A stretch of DNA of 64,000 nt from Gemmatimonadota bacterium (lineage in GTDB: Bacteria; Gemmatimonadota; Gemmatimonadetes; Longimicrobiales; Gaopeijiaceae). The position numbers were made by a program, and so were the translations under genes. The stretch covers positions 33,580-97,579 of the forward strand of contig SKKN01000004.1 of assembly GCA_007121455.1 (NCBI GenBank). Reading direction: 5' to 3'. Positions 8,654 through 16,984 of this stretch are shown here, piece by piece. Position 1 is the stretch's first letter, and each line of letters starts with the position of its first letter. The notes under the pieces are model-generated. The model was not told the origin of the DNA. It ran no database searches and saw nothing but the letters and a program-made list of their open reading frames with translations.

Positions 8654-8977
8654 TCATTCGCACATCCGGGAGCCGGGAGGTGTCTCCTCCGTAGAGCGCA
8701 TCTCCCTCAGCAATGCCTCGATCTCGGCGAGGGCTCCGCGCTCCAGGCGGTAGTAGACCCACCGCCCATCCCGCCGATCCGTCACGAGGCCGGCGTCCTT
8801 CAGCGTCCGCAGATGGAAGGAAAGGAGGGACTGCCCCGCCTCGAGCTCGTCCTGGAGATCACAGACGCAGCGCTCCCCGCCCGCTAGCGTACGCAGGATG
8901 CGGAGCCGCCTCTCGTCCGCGACCGCCTTCAGGCGCGGGAGAAGCTCCTGGTCCGTGGGTGCTGTCCGTAGACTCAT
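8654..8977 (-). CDS. arsR: ArsR-family arsenic-responsive repressor
   Basis: 107 residues from the ATG at 8977, which has an AAGGTGG ribosome site five bases upstream; two GTG codons just before it are less likely starts. A winged-helix repressor that leaves DNA when arsenite or antimonite binds. The metal site GERCVCDLQ (C-V-C-D, about residues 34-42) matches the alpha-3 site of classical ArsR. The recognition helix region QSLLSFHLRTLKDAGLV and the wing DRRDGRWVYYRL are also present. It heads an operon with the phosphoesterase, ACR3 pump and CC/Se protein, and is divergent from an amino-acid permease. Confidence 0.94.
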   Translation of the reverse strand: MSLRTAPTDQELLPRLKAVADERRLRILRTLAGGERCVCDLQDELEAGQSLLSFHLRTLKDAGLVTDRRDGRWVYYRLERGALAEIEALLREMRSTEETPPGSRMCE

Positions 8978-8990
8978 GACCACCACCTTG

Positions 8991-9014
8991 CATCAACATG
9001 GGTTGATGAGTCAA
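8991..9014 (-). promoter_or_regulatory. ArsR operator with adjacent -35 element
   Basis: A perfect inverted repeat CATCAA-N6-TTGATG (8991-9008) matches the ATCAA-N6-TTGAT box known for some ArsR/SmtB repressors. On the minus strand a -35 TTGACT (9009-9014) abuts it, so the operator fills the promoter spacer. The -10 is poor. ArsR binding here would block arsR transcription and might also affect the divergent permease 90 bases away. Confidence 0.75.
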
Positions 9015-9098
9015 GATGCGGCCGGACCCGAGGTTCGTGCATCGGCCGGGATGGGCGCACCGGGGGTCCTGATCTCTCTCGTCGTGCACGGAGAAGCC

Positions 9099-10406
9099 AT
9101 GGATCCCCAGCGGAAGGAGGGAAGGCTCGAGCGGGAGGTCGGTCTTGCCGGAGCGGTCCTCCTGGGCCTCGGGTCGATGGTGGGGACCGGAGTCTTCGTG
9201 AGCATCGGAATTGCGGCCGGAGTCGCGGGCCCCTCACTTCTCGCCGCCACTCTCCTCGCCGCGGCCGTCGCGGCGGCGAATGGACTCTCGAGCGCTCAAC
9301 TCGCCGCGACCCACCCCGTGAGCGGCGGGACCTACGAGTACGGGTACCTGGAGTTGTCGCCGGCCTGGGGGTTCTCGGCCGGGTGGATGTTCCTCCTGGC
9401 CAAGAGCGCCTCCGCGGCGACGGCCGCCCTCGGCCTTTCAGGCTACCTCTTCGGGCTTCTGGGAGTGGACCTCGACCCACTCCAGGTCGGCATGGCCGTA
9501 GCGGGCACGCTCCTGATCACCGCCTTCGTTGCGGGAGGGATCCGGCGCTCCAACACGGGAAATGCGGTCGTGGTGGGATTGACGCTGCTCGCGCTCGTGG
9601 CCCTCGTCGTCGCGGCGGTCCCGAGGATCGCGTCCGAAGGGATGCAGCGCTTCACACCCTTCGTTCCCGGCGGCGAAACATGGACCGCGGGCCTGGAGCC
9701 GGTCTTCCACGGCGCAGCCCTGATGTTCGTGGCCTTCACCGGGTACGGGCGGATCGCCACCCTGGGAGAGGAGGTCAGGGAGCCCCGCCGCGTGATCCCC
9801 CGCGCGGTGATCCTGACGATGGGCATCGTGACGCTCCTCTATCTCGGCGTCGCCTCGGCCGGCGTCGGGGTACTCGGCGCCGAGGCGTTCGGCCGCGCCG
9901 CCGAGGAGACCGCGGCTCCCCTCGAGGCCGTGGCCGCCGCCCTGGGGCTGCCGGCCCTGCAGGTGGCGCTGGCCATCGCGGCGGTCACGGCGATGGCCGG
10001 CGTGCTCCTGAACCTCGTCCTTGGCCTTTCCCGGGTCCTGCTCGCCATGGCGAGACGGGGAGATGCCCCCGGCTTCCTCCGACGGGTCGACGAGGAGCGG
10101 GGGAGCCCCGTCGCGTCGGTCTGGGCGTGCGGGCTCGGGATCGCGGCGATCGCACTCCTGGGAGACGTCCGTCTCACCTGGTCGTTCAGCGCATTCACGG
10201 TGCTCATCTACTACGGCATCACGAATCTCGCGGCACTGCGCCTCTCCGGAGCCGAGCGGCTCTTTCCACGCTGGATTCCGGTGGCGGGATTGATCGGGTG
10301 TCTCGGGCTGGCATTCTGGGTCGAGCCCGTGGTCTGGCTCACCGGCCTCGGACTCCTCGCGCTCGGGCTGGCGGGACACGCCCTGGGGCGCCGGAGGACC
10401 GCATGA
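9099..10406 (+). CDS. APC-superfamily amino-acid/polyamine permease
   Basis: 435 residues with about twelve hydrophobic segments. The start at 9099 has a GGAGAAG ribosome site five bases before it and begins the domain correctly (LEREVGLAGAVLLGLGSMVGTGVFVSIGIAAGVAGPS, the TM1 unwound GxG motif of APC transporters). Other family marks are the TM6-like FVAFTGYGRIATLGEEVREPRRVIPRAV and TVLIYYGITNLAALRL. The substrate is not predictable; amino acids or amines are likely. The gene diverges from arsR. Nothing ties its cargo to arsenic, though the shared control region makes arsenic-linked expression possible. Confidence 0.9.
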   Translation: MDPQRKEGRLEREVGLAGAVLLGLGSMVGTGVFVSIGIAAGVAGPSLLAATLLAAAVAAANGLSSAQLAATHPVSGGTYEYGYLELSPAWGFSAGWMFLLAKSASAATAALGLSGYLFGLLGVDLDPLQVGMAVAGTLLITAFVAGGIRRSNTGNAVVVGLTLLALVALVVAAVPRIASEGMQRFTPFVPGGETWTAGLEPVFHGAALMFVAFTGYGRIATLGEEVREPRRVIPRAVILTMGIVTLLYLGVASAGVGVLGAEAFGRAAEETAAPLEAVAAALGLPALQVALAIAAVTAMAGVLLNLVLGLSRVLLAMARRGDAPGFLRRVDEERGSPVASVWACGLGIAAIALLGDVRLTWSFSAFTVLIYYGITNLAALRLSGAERLFPRWIPVAGLIGCLGLAFWVEPVVWLTGLGLLALGLAGHALGRRRTA

Positions 10407-10461
10407 GACCTTCCGGAACGGGTCCGTACGGTCGGGAGGTCGACGCGAGACCTCCGCCGTC

Positions 10462-11034
10462 CTACGTCGCGTGCCGGCGCACGAGCTCCCCCAACTCCTC
10501 CAGGAGCCGCCGCACGAACCCGCGTGTGGCATCGTGCGTGAGCCGCCTGTCCTCATCGAACCGCTCCTTCGCCTTCGCGACGAGCACCTCGGGCTGTAAT
10601 ACCATCGGGCACCGGTTGTAGACGAGGGCCTGCCGGAGCTGCGCCTGGGCACGGGCGGTCCCCCACATCCCGGGGGTGGCGCCCATGATCGCCACCGGCT
10701 TGCCGAGAATCGTAGCCTTTCCGGGAGGACGGGAGGCCCAATCGATCGCATTCTTCAGGACACCGGGGACGCCGTGTTGGTACTCGGGGGTCGAAATGAG
10801 GAGCCCATCGGCCCGTTCGATCGCTTCGTGGAATGCCTCCACCCGCTCCGGGAACCCCTTCGCCTCCACGTCGCCGTCGAAGAGCGGAATCCCCTCGAGC
10901 CCGAAGATCTCGACCTCCATCCCGTCCGGCGCCGCTTCCGCGGCCGCGCGGACGAGCGCCCGATTGTACGACGCTTTCCGCAAGCTTCCGGCGAACGCGA
11001 GAATTCGAATGTCACCGCTCCCCGTCCCGTTCAT
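10462..11034 (-). CDS. NADPH-dependent FMN reductase family protein
   Basis: 190 residues from the ATG at 11034, with a GGAGGGAGAG ribosome site. The flavodoxin-like phosphate-binding loop GSLRKASYNRAL lies near residues 16-27 and the flavin-contacting motif TPEYQHGVPGVLKNAIDWAS near 78-97, typical of the YieF/ArsH-like NAD(P)H:quinone or FMN reductases. It could reduce quinones, chromate or azo compounds. A relationship to ArsH is possible given the arsenic operon nearby, but the N-terminal extension of ArsH is absent. Upstream, 140 bases separate it from the YciI gene. Confidence 0.9.
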   Translation of the reverse strand: MNGTGSGDIRILAFAGSLRKASYNRALVRAAAEAAPDGMEVEIFGLEGIPLFDGDVEAKGFPERVEAFHEAIERADGLLISTPEYQHGVPGVLKNAIDWASRPPGKATILGKPVAIMGATPGMWGTARAQAQLRQALVYNRCPMVLQPEVLVAKAKERFDEDRRLTHDATRGFVRRLLEELGELVRRHAT

Positions 11035-11174
11035 CTCTCCCTCCCTCCTCTGTGTCCCGACCGTGCTTTTCCTCCTCACCCGGTAAGGCAAGGAACATAC
11101 CCACCCGAAGTCGGCGGAGTGGGAGGACAGGCTGCTGGAGCCCCGCGAGGATGCCGCCCCGGAGGCGGCGCCGC

Positions 11175-11483
11175 CTACAGCTCGTCCGGCCGAATCGGGT
11201 TCGTCGCATAGCGTCCGGCGACCGTCGCCCACTCCCGCACGCGCCACTCGGCAACCAGGCCGTTGATCACGTACGGGTCCTCCCGGGCAAACTTCCTGGC
11301 GACCTCGGGTGAGGATCCCTCGAAGACCAGGAGCGCGCCGTCGACCGGGTCCACGAGCGCTCCCGCCAACACGAGCTCCCCACGTTCGTGAGCCGCCCAG
11401 GCATGCTTCAGATGCTCCGCGCGGTAGTCGGGGCGTTTTTCCAGATATTCGGGCGCCGCGTCGTAAAAGAGCAGATAGTGCAT
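11175..11483 (-). CDS. YciI-family protein
   Basis: 102 residues. A small ferredoxin-fold dimer of unknown enzymatic role. Recognised by MHYLLFYDAAPEYLEKRPDYRAEHLKHAW with the conserved His, the central GALVDPVDGALLVFEGSSPEVARKFAREDPYV (the conserved Asp-Pro segment), and the end VREWATVAG. Length is typical of the family. It lies 30 bases downstream of the carbonic anhydrase in the same direction. Confidence 0.9.
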   Translation of the reverse strand: MHYLLFYDAAPEYLEKRPDYRAEHLKHAWAAHERGELVLAGALVDPVDGALLVFEGSSPEVARKFAREDPYVINGLVAEWRVREWATVAGRYATNPIRPDEL

Positions 11484-11513
11484 TCATCCCTCCCGATCAC
11501 GTCGACGTACGGC

Positions 11514-12191
11514 TCAACTCTCCGGCAGGAGCCCTTCCGCTCGCCATTCCTCCTCGGGCAAGGGGAGCGGCTCCAGAAAGCCGGTCTCCACGCGAAACAT
11601 CCAGCCGTGGAGGTGGAGCGGAGGTCCGTCTCCGTCGAGGCGCCTTCGCACGGCTGCATTGCCGAGAGCATTCCGAAGCTGCGCGACCACGTTGCGCTCG
11701 GCCAGCCGGTCGGCCCGCTCCTCCTCCTCCGCGATCGCATCAAGCTCGGCACGGTGCTTCTCGGCGAGGTGGCGGAGGGGTTGGATCCAATGGCCGACTG
11801 CTCCCTGGCTCAAGCCCTGGAGTCCCGCGTGGATCCCGCCACAGCGTGTATGCCCGCTCACCACGATATGCCGCACCTCGAGGACCGACATCGCAAACTC
11901 CAGCACGGCTTCCGAAGCCGGATCTCCGGGAGGGAGCAGGTTCGCGATGTTCCGGTGGATGAAGAGCTCTCCCGGGTGGGTTCGCGTGAGGAGGTCCAGC
12001 GGTTTTCGAGAGTCACAGCAGCCCACCAACAGAAAAGGCGGCTTCTGCCCGCGGATCAGCCGCCGAAACGCATCGGCGTCCTCGAGCAGCCTCCCTTCCA
12101 CGAATGCGCGGTTTCCCATGAGCAGACGCTCCACCTCCGCGGCTCCCTCCCCGCGGCCGACGGAGAACGTCTGAGCTTCGGCTTCGGGCAT
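11514..12191 (-). CDS. Beta-class carbonic anhydrase
   Basis: 225 residues. Interconverts CO2 and bicarbonate with a zinc at the active site. Zinc ligands are visible as GCCDSRK (the Cys-Asp-Ser-Arg dyad region, about residues 57-63) and GHTRCGG (His and Cys, about 113-119). FIHRNIANLLPPGD and the C-terminal HGWMFRVETGFLEPL complete the family pattern. Length is standard. It appears to be in a short unit with the YciI protein. No regulatory site is evident in the 128 bases upstream. Confidence 0.95.
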   Translation of the reverse strand: MPEAEAQTFSVGRGEGAAEVERLLMGNRAFVEGRLLEDADAFRRLIRGQKPPFLLVGCCDSRKPLDLLTRTHPGELFIHRNIANLLPPGDPASEAVLEFAMSVLEVRHIVVSGHTRCGGIHAGLQGLSQGAVGHWIQPLRHLAEKHRAELDAIAEEEERADRLAERNVVAQLRNALGNAAVRRRLDGDGPPLHLHGWMFRVETGFLEPLPLPEEEWRAEGLLPES

Positions 12192-12319
12192 GTCTTTTTC
12201 TTCCTCCTGCGTTGTCGGTCGTGGAGAGGCGTCCGGCGCGGATGACGCACCGCTTCAGTAGACCAGAGGCCCCTCATCCGGAGGACAATCTGTGAAGAAG
12301 GGCGGTCCGGGGCACCCCG

Positions 12320-13192
12320 TCACTCCACGCACGACGCGGCCTGGACGCCCGAATCCGCAAACCCGTGCTCGGTGACGACCTGGAACGAGCCATCCCGGGT
12401 GGCGGAAATGGAGACCGTTCCCTCGTCGGCGGTGAGCAGCACGGCCGCTCCCACCGCCTCGTACCTTTCGAGAGCCTCGACGTGCGGATGCCCGTACGGG
12501 TTGTTCCGACCGGCACTCACGACCACCAGCCGGGGGCATACCCGCTCCAGCACCGCTCCCACGTCCCCATTCCTCGAGCCGTGGTGAGAGGCCTTGAGCA
12601 CTCCTACTGGACCGAAGTCGTCCGCCGCGGTCTCGAGCCAGTGGCGCCAGAGCCGTCTCTCGGCATCGCCTGCGAGAAGGGCGCGGAACTCACCGAACCG
12701 GACCACCACGCCCACGGAGTTGTCGTTGTGTCCCCACGTCGGCTCGCCCGGGGGAGAAAGGATGTCGAGCGCGGCATCCCCGACTTCGATCGTGCGCCGC
12801 TCGGGCTCGAGGAGAGGGATGTCGAGGTCGCGGAGGGTCTCGAGAAGCCTCCGGTAGGTGCGCGTGGTGTGCGCGACCCCGTTGTCCATGAAAAACCGAA
12901 CCGGAATCTCCTCGAGCACTGCGACCGCACCGCCGATGTGGTCCGCGTGATTGTGCGAGGCGATGAAGAGCTCGATCGTGTCCACCTGCAGGCGAAGCAG
13001 GTGCTCCAGAACCGCATCGTCCCGGCCCGCATCGATGAGGACCCTCTGGCCCGTCGGGACTTCGATGAGCACCGCGTCGCCCTGTCCGACATCGAGGAAG
13101 CGGAGCTGGAGGATATCCCCCGGTTCCTGGGCAGACAGCGCCGTCGGTAGAAGGAGGGCGACCAGGGCCGCGCGAAGAAGAAACCGGCGCAC
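12320..13192 (-). CDS. Exported ComEC-like metallo-beta-lactamase-fold hydrolase
   Basis: 290 residues from a GTG at 13192 that opens a signal peptide (residues 2-22, cleaved after ALSAQ). The frame continues far upstream but is not coding there. The fold matches the soluble C-terminal domain of ComEC: LRFLDVGQGDAVLIEVPTGQRVLIDAG, ASHNHADHIGG (HxHxDH metal site), LLAGDAERR and LKASHHGSRNG. In ComEC this domain is thought to degrade one DNA strand during uptake. Stand-alone secreted versions are common and their substrate is not established. It lies eight bases after a DUF3006 gene, a frequent partner. Confidence 0.88.
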   Translation of the reverse strand: MRRFLLRAALVALLLPTALSAQEPGDILQLRFLDVGQGDAVLIEVPTGQRVLIDAGRDDAVLEHLLRLQVDTIELFIASHNHADHIGGAVAVLEEIPVRFFMDNGVAHTTRTYRRLLETLRDLDIPLLEPERRTIEVGDAALDILSPPGEPTWGHNDNSVGVVVRFGEFRALLAGDAERRLWRHWLETAADDFGPVGVLKASHHGSRNGDVGAVLERVCPRLVVVSAGRNNPYGHPHVEALERYEAVGAAVLLTADEGTVSISATRDGSFQVVTEHGFADSGVQAASCVE

Positions 13193-13200
13193 GGAGGAGG

Positions 13201-13464
13201 TTATAGCGACATCGGGCCGGAGGGCCCGCGCCGAAGGGACGAGCGGAGGTCCTCGGCCTCCTTTCGGAGGCGCTCCGTCGCATCGACGTCGACCCTGTAC
13301 CGAGCCGCCCCGTCGTCCCGCACCTCCCGCAACGCGTCGCCCTCCTTCGCGTCTGGCCCCAGAGCCGCACGCGGCACGGTCCGTTCCTCCCCGCTCTCCG
13401 CGAGCAGGATGGCACGGCCGTGGTCCTCGAATCGGTCGAGAACCCAAAGCGTCGGTGTCGTCAT
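13201..13464 (-). CDS. DUF3006 small protein, partner of the metallo-hydrolase
   Basis: 87 residues. A beta-rich N-terminus (LWVLDRFEDHGRAILLAESGEERTVPRAALG) followed by a charged helix is the DUF3006 pattern. This family of unknown function often lies directly before ComEC-like hydrolases. The gene runs into the hydrolase with an eight-base gap, so the two are almost certainly one operon. The domain looks like a small five-strand barrel that may bind nucleic acid or the partner enzyme; this is inference. Confidence 0.8.
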   Translation of the reverse strand: MTTPTLWVLDRFEDHGRAILLAESGEERTVPRAALGPDAKEGDALREVRDDGAARYRVDVDATERLRKEAEDLRSSLRRGPSGPMSL

Positions 13465-13633
13465 CGAGGCTCCTGTGCGTCTTCCGGCGCTCTCTCGGCC
13501 CGCCGTGTCGCGGCATGGGCCGGGGGACCGAACCCCCGATGCTCCCGATCGTGGCCCACGAGGGATCCCCTATTCTTCTCGAGTATACTGTCAGGGGTGG
13601 GTCGCTGCCGAGGCATACCGAAGGAGGCCGGAG

Positions 13634-14584
13634 ATGCGGGGGACGGTTCTGAAGGATCCGCTGTCGATGCTGCGGGCGGGAACGGTGGTCATCGGGCTCC
13701 TCGTGGCCGGTGCCGTGTTCGGGCGGCCTACGGATGCGGCCGACGCGGCGACAGCCCCGCAGGGCGAGCCGGTGGCCGAGGACCGGGAGGTCATCCTCAT
13801 CACGGGCTCCACGGGCGGACTCGGCCGTGAGGTGGCACTGGAGCTCGCCGGCACGGGAACCCATATCGTCGTTCACGGCCGGAACCAGGAGCGGGGGGAG
13901 GAGGTGGTGAGACAGATCGAGGAGGCGGGGGTGGGAAGCGCCCGCTTCTACGCTGCCGACCTCGCGTCCCTGGCCGAGGTTCGGGCCTTCGCGGACGCGA
14001 TCCTGCGTGACTACGACCGCCTCGACGTGCTGGTGAACAACGCAGGGATCTGGCTCGACCAGGAAACACGGCAGCTCAGTCCCGATGGACACGAGCTCCA
14101 CTTCCATGTGAACTACCTCTCCCACTACATGCTCACGCGCCTCCTCCTGCCATTGATCGAACGGAGTACACCTGCTCGGATCGTGAACGTCTCCTCCGTG
14201 GCGCAACGGCCGCTCGAGTTCGACGACCTGATGCTGGAACGCGACTACAGCGACTCCAGGGGATACGCGCAGAGCAAGCTCGCCCAGATCCTCTTCGCCT
14301 TCGACCTCGCCGAAGAGCTGGCGGGCACCGGGATCGGGGTCTTCGCCCTGCATCCCGCCACAATGATGGACACGGACATGGTTCTCTCCCGGGGTGCGGA
14401 GCCCCGTGCCTCCGTACGGGAAGGCATGGAATCGGTGGTTCGTGCAGTCAGGGCACCCGATCTGCAGAGTGGTCAGTACTTCAACGGGACCGCTGCCGCG
14501 GAGGCGAACGAGCAGGCGTACGACGAGGAAGCGCGGGCACGACTCCGGAGGGTAAGCGAAGATCTCACCGGGGTGCCACGCTGA
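13634..14584 (+). CDS. Exported or membrane-anchored short-chain dehydrogenase (retinol-dehydrogenase-like)
   Basis: 316 residues. The ATG at 13634 has an AAGGAGG ribosome site six bases upstream. The enzyme part has the nucleotide motif TGSTGGLG (near residue 60), NNAG, a conserved Ser (VNVSS) and the catalytic GYAQSK (YxxxK). The order and the late FALHPATMMDTDM resemble retinol-dehydrogenase-like SDRs. It is odd that the first 45 residues form a signal or anchor (LRAGTVVIGLLVAGAVFG) followed by an Ala-rich linker, whereas SDRs need cytoplasmic NAD(P). Either the segment is an N-in anchor leaving the enzyme inside, or the protein works outside with a bound cofactor. Confidence 0.88.
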   Translation: MRGTVLKDPLSMLRAGTVVIGLLVAGAVFGRPTDAADAATAPQGEPVAEDREVILITGSTGGLGREVALELAGTGTHIVVHGRNQERGEEVVRQIEEAGVGSARFYAADLASLAEVRAFADAILRDYDRLDVLVNNAGIWLDQETRQLSPDGHELHFHVNYLSHYMLTRLLLPLIERSTPARIVNVSSVAQRPLEFDDLMLERDYSDSRGYAQSKLAQILFAFDLAEELAGTGIGVFALHPATMMDTDMVLSRGAEPRASVREGMESVVRAVRAPDLQSGQYFNGTAAAEANEQAYDEEARARLRRVSEDLTGVPR

Positions 14585-14631
14585 CCGGAGAACGCACACG
14601 GACGTTCCGCGCACGAGCCGGAGGCCGGGGC

Positions 14632-15201
14632 TTGACCGGGGACCGGGCTGCGGGTGTATTCTCCGCACGGCAACGACCCTGCGGAGGAGAGTTCCCTCTT
14701 CCCATCTGGAGGCAGCGCATCACGGACGAAGCACCCCCTTCGGGAGAAGTCGAGCTCGACGGCCGACGCTGGGAGTGGGAGGCCCACCCCATTCCACCTC
14801 GCGAGGGCGAGCCGGCGCCCCTCCTCGGGTGGCACGAGTTCCGCTTTCGCCTCCAGGAAGATCCGGACCAGATGGCTCGGATCCGCGCGGGCGTACCTGC
14901 CGAGACGTGGTCGCCGGATACCCTGAATCAGGTGCTCCGGGGCGCCAGAGAACGCATCTGGAGAGATGTCGACGGCCGCCTCTGGAAGGTGAAACGGACG
15001 GGATGGCCCGCGGCCGTCGGAGGTACGGCGAGACTGAAGGAGGGGGAAGCCGAAGCACCGCCGATTGTCCTCTTTCATCCGCTGGAAGACACCTCCGCCG
15101 AGCCGGCGCAATCTCCCGCCCGCGACCTCCCATCCCTCACAGGCGCATCGGACGAAGAGCTCCAGGCGCTCCTCACGCGGTCCCAGGAGGCAGATTCATG
15201 A
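14632..15201 (+). CDS. Unrecognised protein coupled to the HugZ-like gene
   Basis: 189 residues if it begins at the TTG at 14632. Its TGA overlaps the next ATG (ATGA at 15198-15201), which supports it as a real gene. Composition is hydrophilic with many Trp, Arg and Glu (WEWEAHPIPP, WHEFRFRLQ, TWSPDTLNQVLRGARERIW), and there are no membrane segments and no catalytic motif I can name. The start is uncertain. TTGACC at 14632 could instead be a -35 element, with TATTCT at 14657-14662 as -10. That would place the true start further in, near the GGAGG at 14708. Confidence 0.65.
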   Translation: MTGDRAAGVFSARQRPCGGEFPLPIWRQRITDEAPPSGEVELDGRRWEWEAHPIPPREGEPAPLLGWHEFRFRLQEDPDQMARIRAGVPAETWSPDTLNQVLRGARERIWRDVDGRLWKVKRTGWPAAVGGTARLKEGEAEAPPIVLFHPLEDTSAEPAQSPARDLPSLTGASDEELQALLTRSQEADS

Positions 15202-16016
15202 GCGAAGCCCCAGAACCGAAGCATCACGGATACACGTCGAGCGAATCCGAGCACCCGGAGGTCCCCGAGCCGACGTACGCGGAGCGGGCTCGCACCCTGC
15301 TCACGAAAGCGCAGGAAGGGACGCTCGCGACCCACTCGCGAAGGCGGCCAGGCTATCCCTTTGCATCCCTCATGCCGTACGCCCTGGACTCCGCGGGACG
15401 TCCTCTGCTCCTCGTGAGCACGCTCGCAGTGCATACACAGAACCTGAAGGAGGACGGACGGTCGTCGCTGCTCGTCGCCTCCCCCGATGCCGAAGACCGG
15501 AATCCACTCGCACTCGCGCGCGTCACCCTCCTCGGGCGGTGCCTTGCAGTACCTCCGGAAACGGAGGATGCAGGGGAGGCACGGAAGCTCTACCTCGACC
15601 GCCACGCCTCGGCACGCTACTGGGTCGACTATCCGGATTTCCAGTTTTGGCGAATGGATGTGGAGGAGGCGTATTACGTGGGTGGCTTCGGCGTCATGGG
15701 ATGGGTGAGCGGAGACGAGTACCGTGGAGCCGAGGCCGACCCTCTGACGGATCATGCCGCAGCGATCATTGACCACATGAACGAGGATCATGCCGATGCT
15801 CTCGAGCTCCTCGTTCGCTCGGAGGGGATCGAAGGGGTGGAGGAGGTCCGAATGAGCGCGGTCGACCGGCTGGGCTACCATCTGCGGCTGCGAACCGACG
15901 AGGGGATGCGCGGGATGCGCCTCGCCTTTCCGGACGAAGCCCGCACCCCGGCGAAGGTGCGGGAGTATCTCGTGGAGCAGGTCCGTGCGGCACGGGAGGG
16001 GGGGGCCAGCGCTTGA
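15198..16016 (+). CDS. HugZ-like heme-binding/pyridoxamine-oxidase-fold protein
   Basis: 272 residues. The N-terminal split-barrel (about residues 25-180: ARTLLTKAQEGTLATHSRRRPGYPFASLMPYALDSAGRPLLLVSTLAVHTQNL) is of the pyridoxamine-5'-phosphate-oxidase type. The C-terminal DUF2470 domain (DHAAAIIDHMNEDHADALELLVR...) completes the HugZ arrangement. HugZ proteins bind or degrade heme; others in the family bind flavin. The conserved histidines of the DUF2470 part (DHMNEDHAD) are present. It is coupled to the preceding unrecognised gene, which may be a functional partner. Confidence 0.88.
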   Translation: MSEAPEPKHHGYTSSESEHPEVPEPTYAERARTLLTKAQEGTLATHSRRRPGYPFASLMPYALDSAGRPLLLVSTLAVHTQNLKEDGRSSLLVASPDAEDRNPLALARVTLLGRCLAVPPETEDAGEARKLYLDRHASARYWVDYPDFQFWRMDVEEAYYVGGFGVMGWVSGDEYRGAEADPLTDHAAAIIDHMNEDHADALELLVRSEGIEGVEEVRMSAVDRLGYHLRLRTDEGMRGMRLAFPDEARTPAKVREYLVEQVRAAREGGASA

Positions 16017-16048
16017 GGAGGGGCCAACCGGACCCGTGCAGCCGGACG

Positions 16049-16801
16049 TCAGCCCTCGGCGTCGAGCTCCCTGTCAATCTCCACGCGCGAATGGGGCGAA
16101 GAGGCGTCCCGCCACGGCGGGGGAGCGCCGAACTCGTACTCGCCCAGGATGAGTACGGGGGTGCCCTTCTCCAGAACCTCCCGACCGGTTTCGTCGAGCG
16201 TCCATCCCTCTCCCCATTCGTAGACCCACCGCGCATCACGCTCCAGGAGCCGGACGCAGGCATGGCTGGCAGGCTCGCCGGGGAGCGAGTACTGGTGGAA
16301 GGAGAGGCCGCGGGCGTTATGGAAGTTGTAGTACCACTCCAGATACCAATCGGGACTCACCGTGCTGTGCCGCCCCGGTGAGCGCCAGTTCAGGTGAAAG
16401 CGCCCCGCGGGCGTCGGGTGCTCCTCTCGCCCGGTGCTCACCGGTCCCCACCGCACGAGCCGGCCGTCCTTGTAGGCGCCGAACACCTGACTCGGTTGAT
16501 GCACCACGAGAGCTTTTTCATAGCCGACCAGGCCGGTCGCCTCAGAGGGGAGGGGGCTGTACTCCACTTCGTCGAGGTCCCACCGGTCCGGGACCACCAT
16601 CGTCTCCAACCGGGCCAGGTGATCCACGTCGACCCGATTCAGCTTCTCGAGGATCGCGAGCTCTTCCGATGAGTGTCGCTCCAGGAGATCCTCGGGCACG
16701 GGCTCCAGGGCAAACGAGAGCCCGCTGGAATCGGCGCCGAGACCGAGTCCATGGGCTTGCCCGAGTGGCAACGCGAGCAGGATGACGAGAGGAAGAAGCA
16801 T
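16049..16801 (-). CDS. Exported L,D-transpeptidase (YkuD fold)
   Basis: 250 residues from the ATG at 16801, chosen because it begins a signal peptide (MLLPLVILLALPLGQAHG). Cross-links peptidoglycan or anchors proteins to it, in the periplasm. The catalytic region is visible: the His of GLSFHQYSLPGEPASHACVRL together with the SHACVR segment corresponds to the YkuD S/T-H-G-C-x-R signature, with Ala replacing Gly. The upstream YEKALVVHQPSQVFGAYKDGRLVRWGPVSTGREEHPTPAGRF is the usual N-terminal half of the domain. No peptidoglycan-binding repeat is attached. Confidence 0.9.
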   Translation of the reverse strand: MLLPLVILLALPLGQAHGLGLGADSSGLSFALEPVPEDLLERHSSEELAILEKLNRVDVDHLARLETMVVPDRWDLDEVEYSPLPSEATGLVGYEKALVVHQPSQVFGAYKDGRLVRWGPVSTGREEHPTPAGRFHLNWRSPGRHSTVSPDWYLEWYYNFHNARGLSFHQYSLPGEPASHACVRLLERDARWVYEWGEGWTLDETGREVLEKGTPVLILGEYEFGAPPPWRDASSPHSRVEIDRELDAEG

Positions 16802-16984
16802 CTTGTGCCAGACCGGCTCCGCTGTGTGGGCAGGGGAAGAAGCCCCTCCATGAGGACCCGTGCGACACCTCCCGGTTCCATCCTTCGCGGTTAGCGGAGG
16901 GGGCGTGGCACGGCGGTTCGATAGAAGGGCCCCACTCAGCGTGCACTCCCAGGTCCTGAGCCCCTTTCCCGAAGTGGAGCGATC

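Noticed and set aside
8638..8660. Terminator after arsR
   Set aside because: There is a run of eight T (minus strand), but no stable hairpin directly before it.
13584..13589. Promoter (TATACT) before the exported SDR
   Set aside because: A -10-like box is present but there is no acceptable -35 at 16-18 bases.
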